A DNA stretch of 64,000 nt from Rhizophlyctis rosea. Lineage: Eukaryota; Chytridiomycota; Chytridiomycetes; Rhizophlyctidales; Rhizophlyctidaceae. Positions 12,739-25,011 of this stretch are shown one piece after another. The notes beneath the pieces were generated by a model that was not told the origin of the DNA, ran no database searches, and worked only from the letters and a program-made list of their open reading frames with translations. Within the stretch, counting starts at the first letter, position 1, and every line of letters starts with the position of its first letter. The DNA lies in NCBI GenBank assembly GCA_027596075.1, contig JADGJC010000118.1, forward strand, positions 1 through 64,000, read 5' to 3'. The translations under genes and the position numbers were made by a program.

Positions 12739-15222
12739 TCACTCATCAACATTCCACTCAACAGCCCTTTTCACAATCCCCTCAACAACACCTCTAACAC
12801 CCTCCTCTCCAATCTCCCTCCCACCCACCTCACCCGCAACCCTAACCTCCCAAAACGGCGCAACACCCTCAACAGCCCTCTCCCCACCCTCCACAGCCCC
12901 CTTCGGCGCCCCCATCCCAAACCGCTTCGCCTCGCTCATTTCCTGCGCTGACACTGCTGCAACGAAGTAGGGTGGGATTTCGTCGATTTCGTCGAGGGTT
13001 GTTGTGTGGGCTGGGATTTGAGAGGTGGAGGGGGAGGGAGTTGGGGTGTAGGTTGTACGACGGATTCGGCGGGCGTGTTTGATTATGTAGCGTGGGTGGG
13101 GCGGTGTGAAGGGGAGAGGGGTAGAGGGGGAGGAGGAAGAGAGGGCGTAAACGAAGCAGGGGACGTACCGCGCGCGTTTACGTTTCTTCTTTGAGGCGTC
13201 AAGTGGGGTGTTGATGACTTCGAGGATGCGGAGGTGGGTTAGGAAGTCTTTCAAAGCTCTGAAATCAACCTTTATTTCATCGTCGTACTCTGCGTCCTTC
13301 TGCTCCTCCTTTCCGTCCTGCGGGACGTCGACACATCTTTTGACGCTAACACCAACCCTCAAATCATGATACCACCGATCAGGTCCACATACGAAATCTT
13401 CCACAAAGGTCTTACAGCCTCCAACGCTGATACCCAAAACCTCCACATCTTCTTCCCTAACAAGCACACTCTCAACCTTCTGTTTCCGCGCGCTCTTCAC
13501 CACGGGGGCTGCTGACTGCCTTCCTCCTCCTCCTCCTCCATCCGTCTCATCAGGCGGCGCGAGGTTGGTAAGCGAGCTTGACACTGCGGTACGGAGGCGT
13601 TTTTCTTTCGGCGGGATGAAGGGGGCGTTGTACGGGAGAGCAGGGAGGGGCGGGGAGAGGAAGTGTGGGTCTGCGGTGAGTTTTATGGTGAAGGAGGGGA
13701 GCGTGGGCGTGTGGAGGTCTATGAGGGAGAGTTGGAGGATGTGGGATTGGGTTGTTGTGTAGGGGGGTTGGGAGGTGGCGAGGGATTCTTGGCAGAAGGG
13801 GGGGAAGGTTGGGTCCACTCTTTTTGGAGGGTGGGGTGGTGTGAGTTAGCGAAGGCATACAAGGGTTTGAGAGGATATGGAGACAAACGTACCTGTTCAT
13901 GAAAACACTCCTAACCTCCCTCTCGATCAACATGTTTTCCAACCTCTTCGGCTCGTATGCGGTCTCCGGCGTGAAGTAGTCTTCGTTACGGGGTTGAGGA
14001 AAGAAGTACGTTCGGCCGTACCAGGTGGCGAATTCGATCTTGTCGCGTGGGTCTGTGAGGGTGCGCCTGAGGGGTTGGATGTGGGATGTAACGTGATTGA
14101 TGGCGGTGGCGATGGCCGAGTCGGTTGGCGTGCCGACGGTGTGGAGGGTTTGGAAAGAAGGTTGGAAGGTGGGGACAGAGTTGGGTGTGTCGGTGACGGA
14201 GGTAGGGCCACCATTTTGCGCGTTGCTCATATTGGTCGAGGCAACATCGCTTGTCTCCACCGTCTTAGGCATGTGAACATCTGCAGCGGCTCCTTTAGTT
14301 CCTTCCATCACAACACCATGCTTCGCAGCTTGCGTTCCATTTCCACTTCCCAAAACATCATCACCACTTTTCTCTTTCTCCGCGACGCTCTGCTCTCCCT
14401 CCGTCACACCTTCCTCCGTTTCCGGCGTTGGAATGTGCTGCACCAGGTTCGTGAAACGTCCAGCATGGTTCAGGACACAACATAAGTGAAAATCAGGACA
14501 ACAGCGATGTCACTGACCTCACGCAACAACAACATATTCCACCTCCCCTCCCCATCATGACTCTTCACCTCCCGATTCACCCACTTGAGCTCGTACGTCG
14601 AACTGGGCTCTCCGATGATTGTCTGGTACCGTTCGGCGTTTTGAGCGTAGCCTTTCGAATCCTATGGTGTGGCAGAAGTTCAGTTGTCATTCAATCCGAG
14701 CCATAGCAATGATGCTGCTTACACAACAAAGAACGGCATCACGAATCACACGGTCGGCACTTGGCCGCATGCCCGTGATGCGGATGCAGTCGCTCTTGTA
14801 ATCCATCATGAGACGTGCATCTAGGAGGTCCATGCGGTGACGGATAAGGTGCGTACGGACGCGGGACGTGAGGGAATTGGGAAGGCGAATTGTTATCTGT
14901 GTTGCGTTACGGTTTTGATTAGTTGCGTCCACTTGATGATGGATTTTGCGTTTTCGAAAGAGACCGGAGACGAAGGGTTTGCTTATTTGTTTACCTCGCT
15001 CCTCCCATCACCAACCAAGCCCACCGACGGGTTTTCTTCCCATTCCGGTATCATAATGTCGGTGTCGGGTGGTAGACCGAATCCCACGAAGCCGTAGTCG
15101 GTTTGAGACGTGTCGTCTGCTTTTGTGTCTTTTGGTGCATCGGTTGTGTTTATTGCGTTGAGAGGACGAGAGTCATGTTCAAGTTGCATCGCAGATGAAG
15201 GATTTGAGCTATTGTCGACCAT
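12739..15222 (-). CDS. Hypothetical 723-residue protein, possible KH-like segment
   Basis: Five exons in transcript order: 15222-14995, 14896-14723, 14661-14518, 14437-13893, 13819-12739; all phases agree and the ATG at 15222 is the first in frame. The N-terminal third has a compact basic segment (ITIRLPNSLTSRVRTHLIRH...) ending in IRITGMRPSADRVIRDAV, which looks like a KH-type beta-alpha unit. A disordered E/T-rich stretch follows, then a conserved-looking block (IEFATWYGRTYFF) and a C-terminal part with a G6 run and basic KKKRKRAR. The order (KH-like N-terminus, beta-rich C-terminus) faintly recalls the fungal mitochondrial regulator SLS1, but I see no presequence and cannot confirm this. 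A second intron (GTACGT near 13168 to CCCAG near 13010) could be used inside the last exon; the frame stays open either way. Confidence 0.6.
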
Positions 15223-16549
15223 GACTGCATTCAAACAACCAGGAAGGAAAACGATTGTATGACAAGGAAATGGATTGGGATGAGAAGAGAAGAGCGGTTC
15301 TGCTACCTATTCTTATTGATCATTTTCAATCTGCGCCACATAATTACTCAGTCTCAACAACTTGTTTCCCCACCTGATCCATTCAATCAAATGAGAAATG
15401 CCTTTCCCACGACTTCCTAGGGGGAGGCACGGGCATTCGACATCAATAATATCAGTAATGAAACACGGGATGGTCCAGTTGGTCCAGCCATTTGATTGGT
15501 GACATATATTAATCTAGCAACCAGCGTTCTGTTCAATGCATATCTGCTGATATGTCGTTGGGGTTGTAATGATGGACATATATGTACAGCAAGAGAATGC
15601 CCACTAAATACCCTTTCCATCCGAGTGCCACCCAGTGGACCCGAGTCAAGTGAGTCACGCCCTCCGTCACGCTCTTAGCATAGCCAGCATTGTACACTTG
15701 GGTATGTGAGCCTCTGCCGTTCCACTCGTTCTGGGGGCAGAAGCCTGAAACATTTCGATGCAAAACATCTGTGATGGATTCCTGCTGGCACGCATATGCT
15801 GTATTGGGCCTGACAGGAGTCACGAGAGTTTTCTTGCATGGAATTTAGGGCATTGATTGCTTTATCTTCATTGTAGAATGTGGTGCATCATGATCATCAA
15901 CGTCCTGGTAGGTGGGGGCACTTGACTTGAGGGGTGGAGCAGCAAAGTCAGCATTTTGCTCCCCTCATTTATCGCGATCACATCATCGGACCCCACTCCC
16001 AGACTATAAATGCTTACCTAATACCCAACCAGGGTCTTCCCTACATTCAATCTTCCTTTCTTCATCAAGCTCACCTCCACTATGGCCTTCTGACGCTCTC
16101 CGACTTCCATTAACTCCAGAAGAAACAAAGCATAAATGATTCATACGCATGTATCCTATTCCTTCAGTTAGACTGTTATCGAAAAGTCCTGCCCGACTGG
16201 ACGAGCATTGGTCATTAGAATACGGACTACATTCTGAGTTTCTTTCGGTAATATAACACTTGCAATTGGTTCAAAATCCCGACACCCAAAAAAAGTTATA
16301 ACTTTCATTGAGGCGGCAAAGTATAATAATCATACATCTGAAGATTAGATACCGCCAAGTGACTACAACTAACCGACTCTAATACCTATTATTTTAACTA
16401 GGGAGTATATCTTCTATTCTATCTATGTAGGAGATACAGTCTTCAAATTACTATTATTATCAAATACCGTACAATTCATTAGATTTGTCTAAGCACAAAC
16501 GCAGCTCCTCCACACCCAAGCACGTCACAAGTGAACACAAACATTAACC
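15223..16549. other. Intergenic with an orphan promoter-like block
   Basis: No gene of normal size. It holds a promoter-like arrangement at 16004-16093, listed separately, and an AT-rich stretch with short direct repeats at about 16250-16500, downstream of the oxidase gene on the minus strand. Confidence 0.5.
16004..16093 (+). promoter_or_regulatory. TATA box and CT-rich leader with three-codon ORF
   Basis: CTATAAA at 16004-16010 is followed by a CT-rich leader and an ATG at 16082, the layout of an expressed fungal promoter. The reading frame is only ATG GCC TTC TGA. No donor site directly behind it rescues a longer protein. It may drive a non-coding RNA or be the remains of a lost gene. Confidence 0.35.
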
Positions 16550-18630
16550 CTAAATGTGAAAACCGCCTGTAAGAGTCTTGAAGTACCCCTTCGGATCCAC
16601 CTTCTTCTGCACCTTCCTCAACCTCCCAAGCGTCCCACTATAAACCCTCTCAACCGGATCATCATCCACCGTAGCATACCCAGCATACAACCACGGGATG
16701 CTATACCCAGGATGAACATGCGCAACAGATTCCGCCACATCCGCTATATCCTGTTTAGCAGCACCAAGGAAGTACTCATCAGCCGTAGTGTTTGCCCAAG
16801 CGTATTGGAGTTGCACCAGAAGTTGGGGTGAACCGTTGTTCGGGGTGGCGAATGCGGCGGGACCGGTTGCGTTGTGTTTGGCGAGCATGGCGAGGTCAAT
16901 GGGTTCTAAGGCGATGGAACCGATGAGGTAAGCGGGGTTGTGGATGTGGTGGGAGAGGGTGTGGTTTACTTGGTGGAAGAGGGTGGAGGCAAAGTCGTCG
17001 GCGGTGGTGGTGCGTTTCGTGTGGGATGAGGAATGTTCATGGGAAGAGGGATGATCATGGGAAGAGGAATGAGAGAAATTGGCTTCGAGAGTTACGGTGC
17101 GAGATACTTGGCTGTCATAGAGCGACATGAGTAAACAGCTGCGTTAAAAAAAACTTCTAGTCCATATCAACTTACCGAGTACCAAAGAAATTAGCCCCAG
17201 CACTCGCCTCCACATTTGTCGCGTTCGCGTACGGCATAGAAGTCATGTTGTGGCTGATGTACGGGATCGCTTTGAACGCGGCAAATGGGTCTTGTGCGCC
17301 AGATGGAACAGTGGGTGCATCATAGAAGAGGTATAGGATTCCGAACCTCTGCATTGGTAGAAATGGGAGTCATTAATCCATCAAGAATGACCGGAAGGAG
17401 GACTAATATGAGACGTACATATCCACCAAGAGCAGCACCAGTTGATATATATGTGGGAATGAGGGCGGCTTTTGGGTCTTTGTTGTTATGCAGGAAGTCT
17501 GTGTTGTGTTCAATTGTGGTATCATGAGTTTTGATGTCCCAATCCCGATTTCGATACGTCACCCACCTATAACGGACTTGAAGTAATAGGGGGACGTCTG
17601 TTCAGGGTAGAAGATGGTGCCGAAGTTCACTTTGCCTTGTTTGTGCGCTTTCAGCGTGAACCTTTTTCAAAAAAAAACCATCAATGCACAGGTCGACCCT
17701 AACATTCGTTTGCTGCTAATCCAATGGCAGAAACTCACTTGGTAACAATGCCAAATTTGTTGCCACCACCGCGAAGGGCAAACCACAAGTCGGGGTCAGA
17801 CGCTGCAGTGACGGTCTTAATGGATCCGTTTGGAAGAACCACCTTTCAGATTCCAGAAGGGAATCAACAGTAAGTTTGGAAGTTCAGCTCAATTAATACG
17901 GGACACGCAAAAAGGCGATGGTGCAAAATCTTTGGTCAACATCCCCTCACCTCATAGCTGATAACATTGTCGACAGCAAACCCATACTGAGATGACAAGT
18001 AGCTGATGCCGCCAGCAAGGAGAAGACCTGGTCATACACCCGAATACAGAGAGATGAGCCATCCGCTTGTACCTTCATAGCGTGGATTGAAGCGAGAAAG
18101 CATGTAGGAGACTTACCACCAACACCAACACCTCCCTCCCTCCCACCAACAACCCCGAGCCCAACCTTATCCAAAGCAGCGTAAACTTCGCCCCACCGAG
18201 CGCCAGGGCCGACCTCAACCTTGGTGTTGTCCAAGACGGTGATGGTATTCAACCGATCCAACAGGATCAAAACACCCGTCGTCCCAGCTGCGCCGGGGTT
18301 AGTGTTATGACTGCCGGCCCGGACCGCGAAGGGCGTGTTATTAGCGGACGTCAGAGTGATGATTTTCGCAACGTCTTGTGCGGAGGAAGGGTGGACGGCG
18401 CAGGCGGGGGGGATGATGCAGGTTGAGGACCAGATGTTTGTGATTGATGAGGTGTAGGTTGAGGTTTCGGTGGGGAAATCTACTTTATCGGCGCCGAGGG
18501 TCTTGGAAAGAGAGAGACAGACGGCGGATGGGGACAGAGGCACGGAGGGGGCCTTTGTGTAAGTTGTTGGAATGGCGTGCGCGCCAGTGGCCGTGGCCGC
18601 CAAGGCGTAGAAGAGGCGTTGGATTTTCAT
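16550..18630 (-). CDS. Secreted berberine-bridge-type FAD oxidase 1
   Basis: 543 residues. Exons in transcript order: 18630-18117, 18027-17951, 17842-17739, 17661-17567, 17498-17419, 17348-17176, 17138-16550, all phases consistent. The start gives a signal peptide (MKIQRLFYALAATATGAHA). FAD_binding_4 domain: covalent-flavin His in VRAGSH (His108), then GLGVVGGREGGVGVGG and LLAGGISYLSSQYGFAVDNV, then FALRGGGNKFGIVT. The C-terminal BBE domain ends GRLRKVQKKVDPKGYF. The Cys that forms the second flavin bond in bicovalent members is replaced (GREGGVGVG), so a single His linkage is predicted. Family members oxidise alcohols, sugars or alkaloids with O2, giving H2O2; substrate here is unknown. An H/S-rich insert (HSSSHDHPSSHEHSSSH) lies just before the BBE domain. 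A TATA box sits 72 bases upstream. It shares strand and family with the gene at 21179-23517. Confidence 0.92.
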
Positions 18631-18701
18631 TTTTTGCAATATGAGGTTTTGATACGATGGGGTGCCCGTCCGCGCAACGGATGGATAGTTCCAGCCATGA
18701 C

Positions 18702-18711
18702 TCTTATATAC
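18702..18711 (-). promoter_or_regulatory. TATA box of oxidase 1
   Basis: Minus-strand GTATATAAGA lies 72-81 bases upstream of the ATG at 18630, a normal distance for a fungal TATA promoter with a short leader. The only other gene nearby on this strand is far upstream. Confidence 0.55.
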
Positions 18712-20117
18712 CATTCATTCACTCTTGTTGAAGACCTCAGAAGATGCCAGACAACTTCATACTGCTGTCTAATGGAGTGTTCATCGCACAACATGCGGTG
18801 AGGAGGTAGCATGCCGTATCTGCCATATCTTTGGAGCACAAAGGGGAAGGAGTCAAGGAGTTTCAACAACACCGCCGTTAGGGTGTAGCCAATTGACCTT
18901 CACAAGTTCTTCTGCAATCACATAGTCGAATGTACAACAGGGCGCTGACGTGACAGACTCTTGTGGTTCGACAGTTGGAATTCTTGCCACCCGAACATCT
19001 TCAGTGTGAGGCGGTCAGTTTCCCCTTTGACTCCTGCGCGGTCGAGTGCTAGCATGGGCGCAGCATCGAAGAATACACCATAATGGGAGAATTCATGGAA
19101 CGGCATGTTGGAAGTTTCCTTAAAGACGTATCGCATCATTGTTATGTTGCTCACAACGAGGTTACTGTTCAAAAAAACGCTTAGGCTCCGATTCCTCGGA
19201 CGGAGGATGGCTGGGCTCCTCGACGGCCTCCGGGCACCTCCGAACGAGATTTGGTGGGCTTTTATTTTCTCGTCCAGGAGTTTGACAGGAGGCTTCGGTC
19301 GGGCTCGCCCATTCCCTTGTTGTGCCTCACAGACTCCTCACATTCGAATCTAGTGTGGATCTTGTATTTGTATAATCTTTGAGGGGGCTTTTGCGGCATA
19401 AGAACGTATCCCGTGCTGCCTCCTTGAAGAGCAGGGGACTGTCCGCTTCTCCTGGCGATACGCCATTCAACAGTTATCCCTCTTGAACAAAAGCCCAATA
19501 ATATCATGACGAGCCCCTCCCTGGCCAATGTCATGAGTAAGCGCAATTGATTGGTTGAAATATGTGCACGTTCCCCCTACCCGACGGGGTGTGCGGACGC
19601 AATCATGAGACTAGAACATCTTTGAAATTGACGGTTTGCGCGGAGTCCCTAACCCTGACATTTTGGACTTCACAGGTTTGGAAGTTTGTGATTATTTCTG
19701 TCCGGCTATTGTTCGGATAAAGTTCAACATGCTGTCCTGTGAGCGAAGATTGCTGACTTCAAATATCTGCAGACCTTGAATGCTAGTGCTAACATGGAGC
19801 ATTCAAGTCAGGCAGCGAGCGCTATGGACACACTTGCATGATCATGTGCTGTTCTCGATGTCTTCAATGTTGAAACAGCACACCTGGTGAGCTCTCCTGC
19901 TTTGACACCTGTTTTGTTTACGCTTTGTGAATGGTGGCACGGGACGGGTGATCGTGGCTGTGTTTTGCGACCAGTGACCACGCCTCCACCCTCGTGATCG
20001 CCATAGGACCCTTGATTACGTGATCCATCCACTAGACAGATTTTCACCCCAAGGCCTCCATGAAATTATCATAAATAGCTCCACCGCTCCTTTGACGAGT
20101 TGTCTACCACGTCTCAC

Positions 20118-20123
20118 TATAAG
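20118..20123 (+). promoter_or_regulatory. TATA-like element of the small gene
   Basis: TATAAG 57 bases upstream of the ATG at 20180, with a pyrimidine-rich leader between them. A second TATA-like word (CATAAATAG) lies about 50 bases further upstream. Confidence 0.4.
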
Positions 20124-20179
20124 TAACATCAATAAGCTCGACCCGAACTACCTAAATCGTACCTCTTCACAGTACCACT

Positions 20180-20610
20180 ATGGACCGCTCCCAATACACA
20201 TTCGACTCTTCCCGTGACGAGGTAACACTCCTCGCCCTCCCCCTCCCACCGTTCCCCGCACCCACTAACCTCTCTCCCCACCCAGTACGGTCACCCAATC
20301 GGCCTAGCAGCCTACGCCGACAACCCGCAATTCTCCACCTCAATGCACTCACTCTACGGCAACACCGACATCATGATCGACGCCAAACCGCAAGGCGCGT
20401 CCTTCCGCGACCAGGCTGGGCAGGATGTGCGTGAAGGCAAGGTTGGGGAGAAGAGGAAGGGAGAGACGGGGACGAGTGGGAAGGGTGTGAGCTTTGAGGA
20501 TAGTGTTGCTGAGGTGAGTTTGGAGATGCCATTGATCTTTTGTAGCGAGTTTGGAGGGAGGGTGGTGATTCATCCCCATTTCGGCTTTTGTGGAAACATT
20601 ACAGAAATGA
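20180..20610 (+). CDS. Small hydrophilic protein, 91 residues
   Basis: Three exons: 20180-20221, 20286-20513, 20605-20610. Donors are GTAACA and GTGAGT, acceptors CCCAG and TACAG. The last exon adds only Lys and the stop codon. The N-terminus (MDRSQYTFDSSRDEYGHPIG) is followed by an aromatic/Gly part and a charged K/E/G-rich C-terminal half. It has no signal peptide and no membrane segment. The composition (Gly, Lys, Glu, few hydrophobics) is like small stress or hydrophilin proteins, but no family is recognised. TATA-like element, leader and splice sites all fit, so it is probably a real gene. Confidence 0.55.
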
Positions 20611-21178
20611 TATCCTCATCAATCACCTACCCGCCCTGCGCTTCACCACAAATAAGAATACACACGAAACAATATACCCCTGCATGCTGTGAATTACAAC
20701 GAAGGAGTTAGGAGGGCCAATGCGTTCCCTGCAGCTGAGGAAGCGGCTCATGATCGGATTTGAGAGAGGCAGCGTTTTGTTTAATTTCTGTTTTGTAACA
20801 TTTTTCTTCCCATTATTTCTTTCCCTTGTATAATGTTGAATGTAAAATCTCTCTCTCGAATGTCCACAAGCGTGCCGTCGTTGGCGATCGTTTTGGAGGA
20901 GGGCAAAGCTGTTTCCGACTTCAACAAAGGGCAAGACCACACCAACCACGGAAATTCACCCAGATGATATGTGAATTTCACTCACGCCCAACATCCACGA
21001 GCCACGTCGTGTTTCGGGGGGAAGGAGAAACAAGAATGACCAACAGAAACAACCCTATCAAAGGGCGTCCGGCGGGCCCATCTGAAAAATCTATTACACC
21101 ACATCATCTATCATAGACAAACAAGAAAAAGAAAGCACTATCCATCTCTGCGCCATCTACCCTTTGCACTCCCTACAT
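20611..21178. other. Intergenic between convergent genes
   Basis: Shared 3' region of the small gene (+) and oxidase 2 (-). Nothing structured is seen. Confidence 0.5.
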
Positions 21179-23517
21179 CTAGTGCTTGGGGCACAAACGA
21201 CCCTTAGCATCAACAGACCAGTCCTCGCTCCCAACAGCAGTGGAGGCGTAGAACACACCAAGAGGGTCAATCTTCTGCTTGATAGAGTAAAGACGCTCGT
21301 AATGGTTTCCCCAGAAGGAGTGTTGGAAGTCGATTTCGTTGATGTCGGACTGGTTTGATCAGAGGGTGGGTTGTGAGTTTTGTAGGTATGGGAATGAAAC
21401 GGGAACGTAAAATGGAATCAAGAAAGGGGAAAGTCAGACAAAGTGCCAGCAAATACACACCTCGCCAAGATACGCCCCACTCCCCGGACTTAAATCCCTC
21501 CATTTCTTCATCTGCACATGCGTCAACTCATACCGAATGGCCTCAATCTCCGCCTTCGTAGCATTAGCAGCCCACTGTGCCGTCGTAATGGCATGAAGGT
21601 TCGCCCTCCTCCACGCGGGGTTGACGGACGTCTCGTCAGCAGTCACACCACCAGCCTTCAACGTGGGAGCCTCATTGAACCCGATGAAGAAGTTGTATTT
21701 TGAGACTACCTCGCGGATGGCTTGCACGGTTTTACCGAAAAGGGGGTTGGAGGAAGGGTTCGCGAAGTTCTCACGCGGGAAGAGACGGGAAGCAGCTTGG
21801 CCTGTTATTCCGCCGACGGGTTCTTTGGGGAAGGCGTGGGCCCATGCGTCGTAGTAGTTATCGAAGTACTGCAAGTCCTTCCCCGTGGCGGTAACATTAA
21901 CCTTTGCCATTTGGTCGTAAACTGGTTTGAAAAGCCGTTCCATGTCAGCGGGTTTTTGGTTCGGGCAGAAAATCCCGGGGGAGAAGAAGAAAGTTTGCGG
22001 GACGAAGATTGCGACGTAGGAGTAGCAGCCTGCGTCGGCGAAAGCGTTGAAGGTTGAGAAGTAGGCTTTGATGATTGACCAGAAGGCGTCATCGTTGGGG
22101 GTGGAGAAGATGAAGGAGAGGGTTGTGACGGGGATGGTGGGGTAGGCTTTTACTGTGACGGAGGTTGCGACGCCCCAGGTGCCTGGTTGAGGGTTGGGTG
22201 GAGAAGTCATGAGGGGAGGTTAGAATTTGGTGGGGTTTTGGTCCTACCGTTTCTTCACAAGAGGCCAATCCAGGGCAACGATAGCAAGATTTCAGATACT
22301 TACTGCCACCACCACCCCTCAAAGCCCAAAACAAATCCCTATTCTCATCCTTACTCGCCGTCACAAACTTCCCATCAGGCGTAACGACATTAAACTCCAA
22401 CGCATGGTCAGACCCCATCCCATGGATCGAACTCAACGGACTGTGTCCACCACCTTGGATGTAACCACCCGCGAAACCAACCGTCATCCCCTCACCACCG
22501 ACGATCATCAACCCGTGCTTCGCGGCAGCAGCATTGATATCCCGAACCTGCACGCCAGCGCCGACCTTGAAGGCGGGTCCCTTGTACCCGTGTTTGTTGT
22601 AGGAGGGGATGTATTCGATGTCTTGGAGGTTGTGGGTCCAGACGCTGACGGAGTGGGCGCCGGAGGATTTGCCGCTGAAGTCGTGGCCTGTACCGTATGT
22701 TTTGTCAATACACAGCTTCCCCTCAAAATGGGTTTGATCTGCGGCAGATGACTACTCACCAGTGTTCTTAACGACCAAGCGGATGTTCTGGTTACGGGCA
22801 AAGTTGACGGCGGCCTGGACGTCACGGGCGGAAGCGGCGTTCACGGCGTAGTTAGGGAATCCACCGAGGGTGCAAGAGCCGGTGACGTTGGCACTGGCCA
22901 CACAGGTGTTGCCCTGGAAGAAAGGGGACATGATGGAGGTGGGGTCCTGGTCGCTACAAGTGGATGCCGTGTGTCAGTCTCCCATTTTCTGCTCCATTTT
23001 CCAATACACTTTGTGAAGAAGAAAGCAATGCATACTGAATGTCCGAGTCACTCCAGTTAGCGACCAGCTCCGCACACCGAGTAGCGTTCTGGTATTGCCC
23101 AGGGTAACAAGCCGCACCGATAGGCACAGTCTTAATAAGGTGATCAGGAGACGTCAAAGCCGCCGCCAAGCTCTTCCAGCGAGCTTCCGAAGGCCACTGA
23201 GGATCCGTCACGATGTACTTGCACTTCTTCCCTTGGTTAACACCAGTGTATTCACCAGTCTTGATGTACAGGTCCTTCTCATACCCGCTGGTGGAGGGCT
23301 TCGAATCGCTGCTGGAAGCGGGCTCAGAGTAACACTTCTCAGTCGACCCATACCCACGCTTGCCGACAAAGTGCCGGGGAGTGAAGAACCCGACGGCGGG
23401 GTTAGCGGCTGCGTCGCGTTCGGTCAGGAGATCCTTTTCGAAGGAGAAGGCTGCCGCTTGGGCGCCTTGGGAGGCATAGATGGAGAGGAGGGCTAGCGAC
23501 GCGAGTTTTGCGTGCAT
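21179..23517 (-). CDS. Secreted berberine-bridge-type FAD oxidase 2
   Basis: 650 residues. Exons in transcript order: 23517-23036, 22953-22760, 22687-22304, 22182-21461, 21349-21179, phases consistent. Signal peptide MHAKLASLALLSIYASQGAQA. A Cys-containing region of about 130 residues precedes the flavin domain. Flavin motifs: VVKNTGHDFSGKSSG (His near residue 227, the 8-alpha-histidyl site), VGGEGMTVGFAGGYIQGGGH, LFWALRGGGGSTWGV. BBE end: HYERLYSIKQKIDPLGVFYA. The overall layout matches the long fungal subgroup often called isoamyl-alcohol-oxidase-like. As in the neighbour, the Cys of bicovalent members is missing (GGEGMTVG in place of a GGxC pattern), so a mono-covalent flavin is predicted. 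Substrate unknown; H2O2 is the expected by-product. Sequence is too different from oxidase 1 for a recent tandem duplication. Confidence 0.93.
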
Positions 23518-25011
23518 GGTTGGTTTATGTTTATGTTTATCGGTGTTCTATGTCTATTCTATGGGTGTTTCCGCGCGTGCGAGAGAGCGGGGCAGCAAAG
23601 ACCAGCTCTTGTTATGTCCCGTTCGGTAGCGGTTTTATGTTTTATGATGAGGTGCTGCGCACGTCCAAGGGAAAAATCCAACCGGAAGGGCAGAAACGGA
23701 TCTCCTTGTCGGTTGATATCTTTTTATGTGCATTGTATCAATCCCTGCAGGGCTTGGTTCCTCATCTCGGGCGACCTGCAGTCCTCCTTCCATTCCTTGG
23801 TGGTGCACGAACCAGATCTGCTCCAGTAGCGAAATTGACTGGATGGGGGTGGGCCTCACAGAAAAACGGCCGCTGTCAAACGCTGGGCGAGTGTTGAATC
23901 TTTGGGATTTGTGGCACACAGTTTCGGGAATGCGGAGTGCGCCGAGAAGGAACCCAAAACGAAGGACCAGTCAGAATGTGGTGGCCCCATTTCGGAGGTT
24001 CGGTGACTCGGGATGCACAAACACTTGACTTTTGAGGGCACAGTCATCGTGTTATTGACAAGCCTGGGCGCTGTGATGAGGCTTTCAAGGTCTTTCCGCC
24101 TTGCCTGACGGATGGTCGGGGATGAAATCAAGCGAACTGGAGGAAGGTGAGTACATTTTAGGAAAGTACTGGCCTGGGCGGCTCGCTGGTTGCACAACCA
24201 TGACCAAGACTCCAAGAGTGTGACAGGGTGCAACAAGGTGCGACACTCCCAACACAGAGACACAGACTGTGGCTTGTCGCTGCCGTGTGGCTTCACCCAT
24301 CTCCCAAGTTCCCAACTTCGTGGTGGCCATTTTCATTCTCTTCCGCACGACGGTTGACGCCGCTGTGCCCAGTGCAGCACAGGTAGTGCACTATGTTTTC
24401 GGATCATCAGATATCCTTTGCAAAAGTAAAGGTGGGCTGAGCTGGGATTCCGATGCAATTCGTATTTCTCCGCAGATCCGAATCTACTTTTGCATCCAGG
24501 CCGTTTCAACATCCCAATGACAGCTGGCAGCACAACCTGCCGGACTGCGGATTGCTGAATTAGGGTGATTGCGCAACTTCATAGATTGCTGTAAGACCAG
24601 ATTGACAAGATGTGAAATGCGATGGGTAGCTAGCCGCGTAACTTGACTGCAATGCATAACATGTGTGCCTGATTCTTTGTTCCCCGATGGTGACTCAGCA
24701 ATGAGCTTGCCAATCAGGTTCTTATGGTAGAGTCGAGACTACCCGATAAGTCGATGGCCGTGTGGGGATGGGTGAGCTTTGGGCTTGTGGGGTGAGATGC
24801 GGAAAGTCCCATTCAGATTTCAAAAAACTTATTTTATTGTCGATAACGCGTCGGCTGCACCATTTCATGTTATTTGCAACAAACAAGGACAAATTACACC
24901 GCCCATATCTGTAGCAACGTTCCGCCTGTTGCTGCACAGGTTCGGATGTTCTTCAACTTTCACACCATCTGCCACTTTGAACTCTATTCAATCACCGAAA
25001 TTTCGTCCGAT
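23518..25011. other. Intergenic upstream of oxidase 2
   Basis: No supported gene. Overlapping frames of 66-146 codons on both strands look like chance. The region must hold the oxidase 2 promoter, but no clear TATA box is visible within 120 bases upstream of 23517. Confidence 0.5.

Larger units (their letters stand above)
18631..20179. other. Intergenic between oxidase 1 and the small gene
   Basis: Apart from TATA-like elements near both ends (18702-18711 minus; 20118-20123 plus) nothing gene-like stands out. An 84-codon minus-strand frame at 18918-19172 contains a compositionally protein-like stretch (FKETSNMPFHEFSHYGVFFD) but has no domain I recognise and no partner exons that I can join. 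Confidence 0.5.
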
